Shown in pieces: positions 8,092-15,426 of a stretch of 38,558 nucleotides of DNA (the first letter of the stretch is position 1; each line of letters opens with the position of its first letter). Source of the stretch: Solirubrobacterales bacterium. Lineage in GTDB: Bacteria; Actinomycetota; Thermoleophilia; Solirubrobacterales; Solirubrobacteraceae. Location of the stretch: the NCBI GenBank assembly GCA_027306855.1, contig DAHUYZ010000016.1, forward strand, positions 1 to 38,558, read 5' to 3'. The notes beneath the pieces were generated by a model. That model had not been told where the DNA came from and searched no databases. It was given only the letters and a program-made list of their open reading frames with translations. Position numbers and translations under genes: made by a program.

Positions 8092-10281
8092 ATGACGAGC
8101 GCCGCCTCCCCATCGCCGGGCCGTCTCGCTGCGCTGGCGTCTGCTCATCCCCGGCGGGTCCTGGTCGTGGCCGTCGCGCTGTTCCTGCTCGCCGCTTCGT
8201 TCGGCGCTCCCGTGACGGGGATCCTCGGGTCGAGCGGCAAGGACTTCCAGGACCCCGCGTCCCAGTACGAACGGGCGAACTCTGAGATCGAAGCGGCCAC
8301 CCACCAGAGCCCCTACGACAACGTCGCGCTGCTGTTGCGCGGCCCCCGTCTTATCGCCACCGACCGGGCACAACTGCGGGCGGTCTCGAACGTCGCGGCT
8401 CTGCTCTCCGCCCAACGCGGATTCCAGCGCATCCTCTACTACCCGGCGACGCCGCTGCCGGCGCTGCTCTCGCGCGACGGCCACGAAACGGCGGTGCTTG
8501 CGGCGTTCAGCGACAACGACACCGCCACGTCCGCCCTCGCGCGCGTGCGCTCCGTTCTCTCCGGCTCGGCGGGACGCGCGCGGCTGGATGGCATGAACGT
8601 TTTATACGGCGGATATGCCCTCACCAACAAGGAACTGAACGAACGCACCACCAGCGACCTCGCCCGCGCCGAGCTCCTCGGCCTGCCCTTCCTTCTGCTG
8701 CTCTCGTTCTGGTTCTTCAGGGGTCTCGTCGCGGCGCTGCTGCCGCCGCTCGTCGGCGGCCTTGCGATCCTGCTCACGTTCCTGGCCCTACGCGTCGTCA
8801 ACCAGTTCGACCCGCTCTCTGTCTTCGCGCTGAACCTCGTCTCCGGCATGGGCCTCGGCCTTGGGATCGACTACAGCCTGTTCGTGCTCTACCGCTACCG
8901 CGAGGAGCTCGCCGGCTGCGCCGATGCGCGCGAGGCGATCGCGCGTACGCTGCGCACCGCCGGGCACACCGTCCTGTTCAGCTCGCTGACGGTCGCCGCC
9001 GCGATGATGAGCCTGCTCGTGTTCCCGCTGCGCTTCCTCTACTCGATGGGGATCGGCGGGGCGATCGTCACGCTCTGCGACGGAGCGGTCGCGCTGCTTG
9101 TGCTGCCCTCGCTTCTGATCGTGCTCGGCCCGCGCATCAACGCGCTGTCGCCTGCCTGGCTTGCGCGACGGGCCGCCCGCACCGCAAGGGCCACGCAGGC
9201 GGGAGGGTGGTGGCGGATCGCAAACGGGGTCGTCAGCCGTCCCGCGCCGGTCGCTCTGATCGCGACGGCCGTGCTGCTGCTCGCGGCGACGCCCGCATTG
9301 CGGGTCGCGTTCATCTCCCCCGGAGCGAACCTGCTGCCCGCCGACGCGGAAAGCCACCAGGTCGAAACCCGGCTCGCCCGCAACTTCCCCGCCAACGCGG
9401 GCGAATCGACTGACATCGTCCTGCGCGGCTCGGCCCCCGACGCTCGGCGGCTGGCCTCGAGCGCCGCCGCTACGGCCGGTCCGCTCGCAAGCGCCGCGCC
9501 GCCCTCCTATCTCGGCCGGGGAACGTGGCGGATCACGCTGCTCCCGCACGGATCGCCCTTCTCGTACGCCCAGCAGCGACTGCTGTCGAGGCTGCGCTCG
9601 CTCGCCCGTCCCTACGGTGCGCTCGTCGGCGGGTCGAGCGCCTACTTCGCCGACCAAAAGACCGCGATCGCCTCGCACATCCCGCTCACGCTGCTGATCC
9701 TGCTGCCGTTGACGGCGGCGTTCCTGTTCCTGATGACGGGCTCGATCGTCGTCCCGCTCAAGGCGCTCGTCATGAACGTGCTGAGCGTGAGCGTCGCGGT
9801 CGGCCTCCAGGTCCTGATCTTCCAGGACGGCCACCTCTCCGGCCTGCTCGGCTTCACGCCGCCCGGGGGCCTCGAAGAGTCGAGCCTCGTCCTTATGGTG
9901 GTGCTCGCGTTCGCCCTTGCCACCGACTACGAGGTGTTCGTGCTCGCCCGCATCAAGGAGGCGCACGACAGCGGCCTTTCAAACCGCGATGCGGTCGCGC
10001 TGGGCGTCGAGCGCACGGGGAGGATCGTGACGGCCGCGGCGCTGCTCTTCTGCGTGGCGATCGGCGCGCTTACGACATCCGAGCTGTTCTTCACGAAGCA
10101 GCTCGGCCTCGGCGCCGCGCTCGCCGTGGCGGTCGACGCGAGCATCGTCCGGGCGCTGCTCGTTCCTGCCCTGATGGCGCTGATGGGCGAGGTCAACTGG
10201 TGGGCGCCTCATTCGCTCAAGCGCTTTCACCAGCGCATCGGCCTTGGGAAGGTTTTGCCCGCCGGCGCGGACGCCGGATAG
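8092..10281 (+). CDS. MMPL/RND-superfamily membrane transporter
   Basis: A protein of 729 aa with the layout of MMPL transporters, which move lipids or hydrophobic molecules across the envelope using the proton gradient. One TM helix near residues 25-45 is followed by an extracytoplasmic domain, then a block of five helices (about 190-370). The second half repeats this: a TM, a second soluble domain, and a five-helix block (about 530-720). The segment GMGLGLGIDYSLFVLYRYREE and its counterpart VLAFALATDYEVFVLARIKE carry the Asp-Tyr pairs typical of MMPL proton relay helices TM4 and TM10. The ATG at 8092 is preferred because it places the first TM normally; a GTG at 8056 adds 12 residues. The next gene starts three bases after its stop. 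Confidence 0.9.
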   Translation: MTSAASPSPGRLAALASAHPRRVLVVAVALFLLAASFGAPVTGILGSSGKDFQDPASQYERANSEIEAATHQSPYDNVALLLRGPRLIATDRAQLRAVSNVAALLSAQRGFQRILYYPATPLPALLSRDGHETAVLAAFSDNDTATSALARVRSVLSGSAGRARLDGMNVLYGGYALTNKELNERTTSDLARAELLGLPFLLLLSFWFFRGLVAALLPPLVGGLAILLTFLALRVVNQFDPLSVFALNLVSGMGLGLGIDYSLFVLYRYREELAGCADAREAIARTLRTAGHTVLFSSLTVAAAMMSLLVFPLRFLYSMGIGGAIVTLCDGAVALLVLPSLLIVLGPRINALSPAWLARRAARTARATQAGGWWRIANGVVSRPAPVALIATAVLLLAATPALRVAFISPGANLLPADAESHQVETRLARNFPANAGESTDIVLRGSAPDARRLASSAAATAGPLASAAPPSYLGRGTWRITLLPHGSPFSYAQQRLLSRLRSLARPYGALVGGSSAYFADQKTAIASHIPLTLLILLPLTAAFLFLMTGSIVVPLKALVMNVLSVSVAVGLQVLIFQDGHLSGLLGFTPPGGLEESSLVLMVVLAFALATDYEVFVLARIKEAHDSGLSNRDAVALGVERTGRIVTAAALLFCVAIGALTTSELFFTKQLGLGAALAVAVDASIVRALLVPALMALMGEVNWWAPHSLKRFHQRIGLGKVLPAGADAG

Positions 10282-10284
10282 CGG

Positions 10285-11883
10285 ATGGAGACGGATAGAG
10301 GTGGGCGGATAGCGATGGAGAGCTCGGCCATCTCGCTCGCGCCCCGGCTGCTCGAACGCGGCGCGCCCAGGCAGGCGGTCATCGAGCGCGTCGCTGTCGT
10401 GCTGGCTCTCGGCCTGCTCGGAGCGCTGATGTGCGTAGCGCACATCTCTAAAGGAGGGCTCTACTTCGACGACTGGTCTCTGCTGGAGCTGAGCCGCTTC
10501 CCGCCGCCCGGAGGCCTGTTGCACGGCCTGTGGCTCGACTACGGCCAGCGGCCCGGGCAGGTCCTCTACTACGCCGCCGTAGGTCAAGCACTCGGCGCCG
10601 GCGTCGGCGCGCGCCTTGCGCTCGCCGCGGTTGCGGCTGTGTTCGAGGCGTGCTGTCTGTACGCGCTCCTGCGCGAGTTGCGTCTGGGCGCTCCAGACGC
10701 GTTCGCGATCGCGGCGCTCACGTTGACATTCCCTTTCAGTGACAGCGCCTGGCTGTGGGGGGTCGTCTCGCTCGCGAGCCTCGCCGTCGCGATGGGTCTG
10801 CTCGGCGTGATCTTCGCGCTGCGGGCGTTTCGCGCGCGGGGCATCAGAGCGCTCGCCCTGCACGGAGCCTCGCTCGCGCTCTACCTGGCGAGCGTGCTCA
10901 GCTACGAGGTGTTCGCCCTCGCGGGCTGCTTCGCCGGGCTGCTCTACGTGCGCGCGGCCGGCTTAAGGCGCGCGCGAGGGCGCTGGGCGCTCGACGTCCT
11001 GCTGATCGTGGCGGCGCTGCTCTTCTCGCGCTTGCTGCTGCCGATCGACGTCGCCACTCCCTCGCGCATGCAGTCGCTCACCGGCGCGATCTACCACGCC
11101 GGCCTGCTGCTCGGAGACGGCGCGAGGCTGGCCGGAGGCGCGCTGCTGCCGCTGCGGGGCGTCAGCCCCTGGGTCGGGATCGCACTGCTCACGTCCGTCT
11201 TGGTCGCGGCGCTCGTGCTGCGAGCGCTGCCCTCGACGAGCGCGCCTGCTCGGAGGGCCCTCGGGCGCTGGCTTGGCGTCGCCGGCGCCGGAGTGCTCGT
11301 CGCGATCGCGGCATGGGCGGTGTACGCGCCTGCGTCAGACCACTACTCACCTATGGCGTCCGGCACCGTCAACCGCATCAACGTGCTGGCGGCAATCGGA
11401 GTCGTGATGCTCGTCTACTCGTGCCTCGCGCTGATCGCCGCCATGTTCGACGCTCTCGCGGGTCGCGTCGCAGCGGGGCTCTGCCTCACTGTCTCGATCC
11501 TCGCGCTCGGCGTCGCCTATCTGTCGCGCACTACGTCAGACGCGCGCGCGTGGGACGAGGCGGCGGCAGACCAGCGAGCCTTGCTGGCGACGCTTCATTC
11601 AACGCTCCCCCATCCGGGCGCCGGGGCGACGGTATATGTAATCGGCGCGCCCAAAACGGTCGGCGCCGGCGTGCCCGTGCTCGACACGACGCTCGACCTG
11701 ACGAGCGCGATCCGCGTCTCATACGCGAGCCCTTCGCTTACCGGCATCCCGTTGAGCGGTGCGGCGGCGGTCGTCTGCGGCAGTGCAGACCGACCCACCT
11801 ACCTGGTCGACGTCGGTGCGCGGCGTGCCATACGTCTCGAGGACCGCGCACAGTGTTCGAGGGCGGTGGGGGCGATCGGCTGA
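10285..11883 (+). CDS. polytopic membrane protein, GT-C glycosyltransferase-like
   Basis: A 532-aa protein with about 10-11 predicted TM helices. After the first helix (about 38-57) comes GGLYFDDWSLLELSRFPP, and an acidic pair in the first extracytoplasmic loop (DDW) is characteristic of GT-C enzymes of the ArnT/Pmt type that use polyprenyl-linked sugars. A C-terminal soluble segment (about 425-532) follows the last helix. Sequence similarity beyond this motif cannot be judged by eye, so the assignment stays at fold level. It starts three bases after the MMPL stop and is probably co-transcribed, fitting an envelope lipid or glycan export role. An in-frame ATG at 10315 inside a duplicated start-site sequence is an alternative start. 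Confidence 0.65.
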   Translation: METDRGGRIAMESSAISLAPRLLERGAPRQAVIERVAVVLALGLLGALMCVAHISKGGLYFDDWSLLELSRFPPPGGLLHGLWLDYGQRPGQVLYYAAVGQALGAGVGARLALAAVAAVFEACCLYALLRELRLGAPDAFAIAALTLTFPFSDSAWLWGVVSLASLAVAMGLLGVIFALRAFRARGIRALALHGASLALYLASVLSYEVFALAGCFAGLLYVRAAGLRRARGRWALDVLLIVAALLFSRLLLPIDVATPSRMQSLTGAIYHAGLLLGDGARLAGGALLPLRGVSPWVGIALLTSVLVAALVLRALPSTSAPARRALGRWLGVAGAGVLVAIAAWAVYAPASDHYSPMASGTVNRINVLAAIGVVMLVYSCLALIAAMFDALAGRVAAGLCLTVSILALGVAYLSRTTSDARAWDEAAADQRALLATLHSTLPHPGAGATVYVIGAPKTVGAGVPVLDTTLDLTSAIRVSYASPSLTGIPLSGAAAVVCGSADRPTYLVDVGARRAIRLEDRAQCSRAVGAIG

Positions 11884-11931
11884 TCTTCCCCTTTGTGCGA
11901 TCGGCGCATGCTTCCTGAATATGATCAATCC

Positions 11932-12264
11932 ATGAGCGTCGAGCCCGCTTACCACCTGCTGCTGCGCCCCGAGGAGGCGGAGGTGACGGCGGCGGCGCTG
12001 CGCCTGCTGATCTCAGGCGAGGCGCACCAGCAGGAGATACGCCGCTTTGCGCGCGAAGCGCTGGAGGGAATCGAGGGCGGCGAGCTGGAGCAGGGGCTGC
12101 TGACCCTTGCTTTGAGCGCCGAGCAGATGAAGATCACGCACACCGCGCTGCGGCTTGCGCTCGACGACCTGCAGCGCGATCAGGCCTCCGAGCGCGAGAC
12201 TCTGCGACGCGTGCTCGACAAGCTCCCCGACGAGCACACTATGCGCGCGATCACGATCGAGTAG
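11932..12264 (+). CDS. small hypothetical protein, helical
   Basis: A 110-aa protein starting at ATG 11932. It is predicted almost wholly helical: LLLRPEEAEVTAAALRLLIS, then EIRRFAREALEGIEGGE, then LSAEQMKITHTALRLALDDLQRD and RETLRRVLDKLPDEHTMRAITIE. The two segments with a hydrophobic-charged heptad spacing look like two copies of a helical hairpin. No signal peptide, TM or catalytic motif is seen. Base composition matches the neighbours. I do not recognise the family; the coding call rests on codon bias, length and a clean frame between two real genes. Confidence 0.7.
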   Translation: MSVEPAYHLLLRPEEAEVTAAALRLLISGEAHQQEIRRFAREALEGIEGGELEQGLLTLALSAEQMKITHTALRLALDDLQRDQASERETLRRVLDKLPDEHTMRAITIE

Positions 12265-12325
12265 GCCATCCGTCCGGCGAGCCGGGTACCAATACGCACA
12301 AGGTTCTGCGAGGTCTTCGTGAAAG

Positions 12326-13582
12326 GTGATCGCCGTGCATGAGCGTTCCGTCCGCCTGATCGTCACAGATGACCTCCAGCGCAACCGCCTTACAGTCTTC
12401 TTCCGCCTGCTTCTGGCTCTGCCGCACCTGATCTGGCTCAGCCTGTGGGGGCTCGCGGCGTTCTTCGCGGTGATCGTCAACTGGTTCGCGACGCTCATCA
12501 CGGCCCAGTCTCCGCGCGGCCTGCACGACTTCATAGCGACCTACATCCGCTACGCGATCCACGTCTACGCCTATCTGTTCCTCGCCGCCGACAAGTTCCC
12601 CGGCTTCCTCGGCGAACCCGGATATGCGATCGATGTGGAGATCGATCCGCCGCGCAGGCAGAACCGCTGGACTGTCTTCTTTCGCATCATCCTCGCCATC
12701 CCCGCCGCGATGAGCGCGAGCGCGCTCGTCTCAGGCGGGGCGCGCAACTACGGCGGGGTCAACTACGGGTTCGGCCTGATCGGGATCGCCGCGTTTCTCG
12801 CCTGGTTCGTGGCGCTCGCGCAGGCGCGCATGCCGCGTGGTCTGCGCGACGCGATCGCCTACGGGCTCTCCTATACGGCCCAGCTCGACGCCTACCTGTT
12901 CCTGCTCACCGACCGCTACCCCAACAGCGACCCCCAGACGGCGATCGGCGAGCTGCCCTCGCGCGCCGACCCCATCGACCTGATCGTCGACGACGATCAG
13001 ACGCGCAACCGCCTCACCGTCTTCTTCCGTCTGCTGCTAACGCTGCCGCACCTGATCTGGCTGACGCTGTGGGCGATCGTGGCGATGATCGCGGCGATCG
13101 TCAACTGGGTGGCCACCCTCGTCGGTGGCGCCTCGCCGCAGGCGCTGCACCGCTTCCTCGCCGCCTATGTGCGCTACCGCAACCACGTCCTGGCATACCT
13201 GTTCCTGATCGCCAATCCATTCCCCGGCTTCACCGGAAAGGTCGGGTCCTACCCCGTCGAACCCCGGATCGACCCGCCCGTGGCCCAGAACCGGTGGAAG
13301 GTCTTCTTCAGGGCGATCCTGGCGCTGCCTGCTCTGCTGGTCGCAAGCGCCTACGGCGGACTTCTGCTCATCGTCGCCGTGCTCGGGTGGTTCGCGGCTC
13401 TCGTCACCGGGCGCATGCCGCTAGGGCTGCGAAACGCCGGCGCGCTCGTGTTGCGCTACGGGGCTCAGCTGGAAGGCTATTGGCTGCTGCTCACCGACCA
13501 CTACCCCTACACTGGCCCGATCGCCCCAGTGCCTGTCCCCGCCCCGCCGATGGCGCCCGGGCCTTTCTCGTCCCCGGCGTGA
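12326..13582 (+). CDS. DUF4389 membrane protein with four repeat units
   Basis: A 418-aa membrane protein composed of four related units of about 100 aa. Each has a motif like NR(L/W)TVFFR(L/I)(L/I)LALP followed by a TM pair, W(F/V)A.L, (M/S)P.(G/A)L, (Y/L).RY...(L/V).(A/G)Y..LL.D.(F/Y)P. Units 1 and 3 are closest to each other (PHLIWL(S/T)LW both times) and so are units 2 and 4 (DPP...QNRW(T/K)VFFR), so a two-unit module was duplicated. The GTG at 12326 starts the frame. Its last four bases (GTGA) overlap the start of the M48 protease gene, implying coupled translation. DUF4389 has no established function. Confidence 0.88.
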   Translation: MIAVHERSVRLIVTDDLQRNRLTVFFRLLLALPHLIWLSLWGLAAFFAVIVNWFATLITAQSPRGLHDFIATYIRYAIHVYAYLFLAADKFPGFLGEPGYAIDVEIDPPRRQNRWTVFFRIILAIPAAMSASALVSGGARNYGGVNYGFGLIGIAAFLAWFVALAQARMPRGLRDAIAYGLSYTAQLDAYLFLLTDRYPNSDPQTAIGELPSRADPIDLIVDDDQTRNRLTVFFRLLLTLPHLIWLTLWAIVAMIAAIVNWVATLVGGASPQALHRFLAAYVRYRNHVLAYLFLIANPFPGFTGKVGSYPVEPRIDPPVAQNRWKVFFRAILALPALLVASAYGGLLLIVAVLGWFAALVTGRMPLGLRNAGALVLRYGAQLEGYWLLLTDHYPYTGPIAPVPVPAPPMAPGPFSSPA

Positions 13583-14790
13583 GGTCCCGAACACGTGCGC
13601 TCCTGATCGGGGCCGCGCTCGCCGCGCTCGCCGCCGGCCTCTGGCTCATCGCCGATCGCTGGCTGCTGGGGACGGCAGTTCCCTCGGGTCTACGCCTGCC
13701 GCACCTGGACGCTTCTGGCTACTTCAGTCACGCCTATCTTCAGCGCAGCGCCTCCTCCGAACGGTTCCTGTCGATCGACGCGCTGCTCGCCGACGTCGTT
13801 CTGATCGGCGTCCTCATCCTCTATGCCCTGCGCGGACAGCGCCTCATGGGCCAGTCGGCGGCAGGTCCGATCGGCACGGGCATGATGCTCGGGATGCTCG
13901 GCTTCGCGGTGCTCTGGATCGCGCAGCTGCCGTTCGGGATCGCGGCCGTCTGGTGGGACCGGCGCCATGGGGTCTCCCACCAGGGATATCTAAGTTGGGC
14001 GATCGAAAGCTTCTTCGCGCTCGGCGGACGCTTTCTGTTCGTCTCGCTCGCGCTGCTCGTCGCGATGGGCCTCGCGCGGGCGTTGCGCGGCTTCTGGTGG
14101 ATCGCCGCCGCCCCGGCGTTCGGTGGGATCGCGCTGCTGGCGGCCTTTTTCGGCCCTTATCTGATCCCCTCGGTCCACCCGCTCCACGACCGCACGCTTC
14201 TCGCCGAAGCGAATGCGCTCGCGCGCGTCGAGAAAGTGCCCGGCACGAAGGTCGAAATCCAGGACGTCTCGCGACTGACGACCGCGCCCAATGCCGAGGC
14301 GGTCGGGTTCGGGCCGACACGGAGGGTGATCCTGTGGAGCACGCTGCTCGACGACGGCTTCTCGAGGCCGGAGGAGCGCGCCGTGATCGCCCACGAGCTG
14401 GGGCATGTCTCGCACGAAGACATCATCGATGGGGTCGGCTGGCTTGCGCTGTTCCTGGTGCCCACAACCGCCCTGATCGCGCTCGCGAGTCGACGCTACG
14501 GCGGCATGGCCAAGCCCGAGGCTGTGCCGGTCGCGCTGCTCGTAGCGATCGCCGTGTCGGTCGTGTTGCTGCCCGTGCGCAACGTCATCTCCCGCCGTGT
14601 CGAGGCGGCCGCGGACTGGGCGGCCCTGCAGGCGACCCACGATCCAGCTGCTCAGCGGTCGCTCATGCAGCGCCTGGCGACCCGCAGCCTGACCAACCCC
14701 AACCCGCCCACATGGTCGTATGTGCTGGGCGCTGACCACCCGACGATCATGCAGCGGATCGCGATGACGCGGGCCTTTGAAGGGCGCTAG
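13579..14790 (+). CDS. M48-family membrane zinc metalloprotease
   Basis: A 403-aa protein with an N-terminal TM helix (about 7-26), further TMs (about 70-84, 100-124, 150-168, 172-194), and a cytoplasmic-side M48 protease domain. Zinc site: HELGH at 272-276 and the third ligand E342 in EAAADWAAL. Two TMs (about 284-303 and 316-333) lie between these, as in Ste24/HtpX-type proteases. The fold fits Ste24-like members, known for membrane protein quality control or prenyl-protein processing. The GTG start overlaps the stop of the DUF4389 gene as GTGA, so the two proteins are made together and may act together. The frame is open far upstream but only as a shadow of the DUF4389 gene. Confidence 0.88.
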   Translation: MRSRTRALLIGAALAALAAGLWLIADRWLLGTAVPSGLRLPHLDASGYFSHAYLQRSASSERFLSIDALLADVVLIGVLILYALRGQRLMGQSAAGPIGTGMMLGMLGFAVLWIAQLPFGIAAVWWDRRHGVSHQGYLSWAIESFFALGGRFLFVSLALLVAMGLARALRGFWWIAAAPAFGGIALLAAFFGPYLIPSVHPLHDRTLLAEANALARVEKVPGTKVEIQDVSRLTTAPNAEAVGFGPTRRVILWSTLLDDGFSRPEERAVIAHELGHVSHEDIIDGVGWLALFLVPTTALIALASRRYGGMAKPEAVPVALLVAIAVSVVLLPVRNVISRRVEAAADWAALQATHDPAAQRSLMQRLATRSLTNPNPPTWSYVLGADHPTIMQRIAMTRAFEGR

Positions 14791-14804
14791 CATCCAGGCT
14801 CTAC

Positions 14805-14900
14805 GCGCCCGTAGCTCAGTGGTCAACGGTTCTCTTCGGGGAGCCAAAGAGCAGCGGTCTTTCAAACCGCAGGCCGCGGGTTCGATTCCCGCCGGGCGCA
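14805..14900 (+). tRNA. tRNA-Glu (anticodon TTC) with a hairpin inserted in the D-loop
   Basis: All helices of a normal tRNA are present. The acceptor stem GCGCCCG (14805-14811) pairs with CGGGCGC (14893-14899), discriminator A at 14900. The D-stem is GCTC/GAGC (14814-14817, 14849-14852). The anticodon stem GCGGT/ACCGC has loop CTTTCAA, anticodon TTC at 14861-14863. The variable loop is AGGCC, and the T-arm is GCGGG/CCCGC with loop TTCGATT. After AGTGGT of the D-loop there is an extra stretch of about 24 bases containing a 7-bp stem, GGTTCTC (14828-14834) with GGGAGCC (14839-14845), closed by the tetraloop TTCG in the very stable C(UUCG)G context. Total length is 96 instead of about 72-76. 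C11-G24 and a five-base variable loop are also unlike the Glu identity set known from E. coli. No CCA is encoded. Confidence 0.88.
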
Positions 14901-14968
14901 TTCGCGATTCGCGCGGCGTGAGCAGTGACACGGTCGCGCGCGATCGCACCGGTTGAGCGGGCTGCACA

Positions 14969-15016
14969 GGCTCGCCGTCAGGCGAGCCAGCAGGGCGAGG
15001 CGAGCCAGCAGGGCGG
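14969..15016 (+). repeat. 8-bp hairpin followed by an 18-bp tandem duplication
   Basis: GGCTCGCC (14969-14976) and GGCGAGCC (14981-14988) form a perfect 8-bp stem with loop GTCA. The right arm is the start of a tandem pair of 18-base units, GGCGAGCCAGCAGGGCGA at 14981-14998 and its copy differing at the last base at 14999-15016. No T-run follows, so a classical terminator is doubtful, although the hairpin is positioned where the tRNA transcript would end and also just past the 3' end of the small minus-strand gene. Confidence 0.5.
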
Positions 15017-15043
15017 CGACATCGGCTTCCGACTGGGCGGCCG

Positions 15044-15199
15044 CTACCCCCGGCTGGGCACGCCGCCGGCGCGCGCCAGGTCCAGAGCGACGGCGAGGAT
15101 CAGGGTCGCCGTCCAGGCGTTCACGGGGTGGAACAACAGCGGCTCGCGCCCGCCGGTGTTGTTGGCGATCAGCCAGATCACGAACCACAGCACCGTCAT
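15044..15199 (-). CDS. 51-aa small membrane protein
   Basis: The minus strand carries ATG at 15199 with GGGAGG six bases upstream, and an open frame ending in TAG at 15046-15044. The product starts MTVLWFVIWLIANNTGGREP and continues LLFHPVNAWTATLILAVALDLARA. It has two hydrophobic stretches (about 3-13 and 28-42) separated by a short polar loop, so it is probably a two-helix membrane peptide. The good ribosome binding site and codon choice support it as real. The overlapping plus-strand and other-frame readings have no comparable start signal. I do not recognise a family. Confidence 0.6.
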   Translation of the reverse strand: MTVLWFVIWLIANNTGGREPLLFHPVNAWTATLILAVALDLARAGGVPSRG

Positions 15200-15426
15200 G
15201 ACTGCCTCCCGTCGTCGGATTGCTCCCGTCCGCCTTTCCGCTGCGGCCGGCTGAGTCTTAACTACCCGCCAAGCGGTCCCTGGGCGCGGCGCTGGGTGAT
15301 CCCCTCAGGAGGCATCCGCGACCAGCTTTCCCGAAGCTGCCTGCGCTCAAAACCACGATCGGCTGAGCCGCGGTGTACGGTGTTTCACGGAGCGTTGACC
15401 TCCGCGTCCGGTCGATTCCAATAGTG

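Noticed and set aside
12445-13578. Upstream extension of the M48 protease frame across the DUF4389 gene
   Set aside because: The extension is Arg/Pro-rich out-of-frame reading of DUF4389. The GTG in the GTGA overlap gives a normal membrane N-terminus.
14805-14900. D-loop insert as an archaeal-type tRNA intron
   Set aside because: The insert forms a simple hairpin with a UUCG cap and no bulge-helix-bulge. Bacterial tRNA introns known to me are group I/II and lie in or next to the anticodon.
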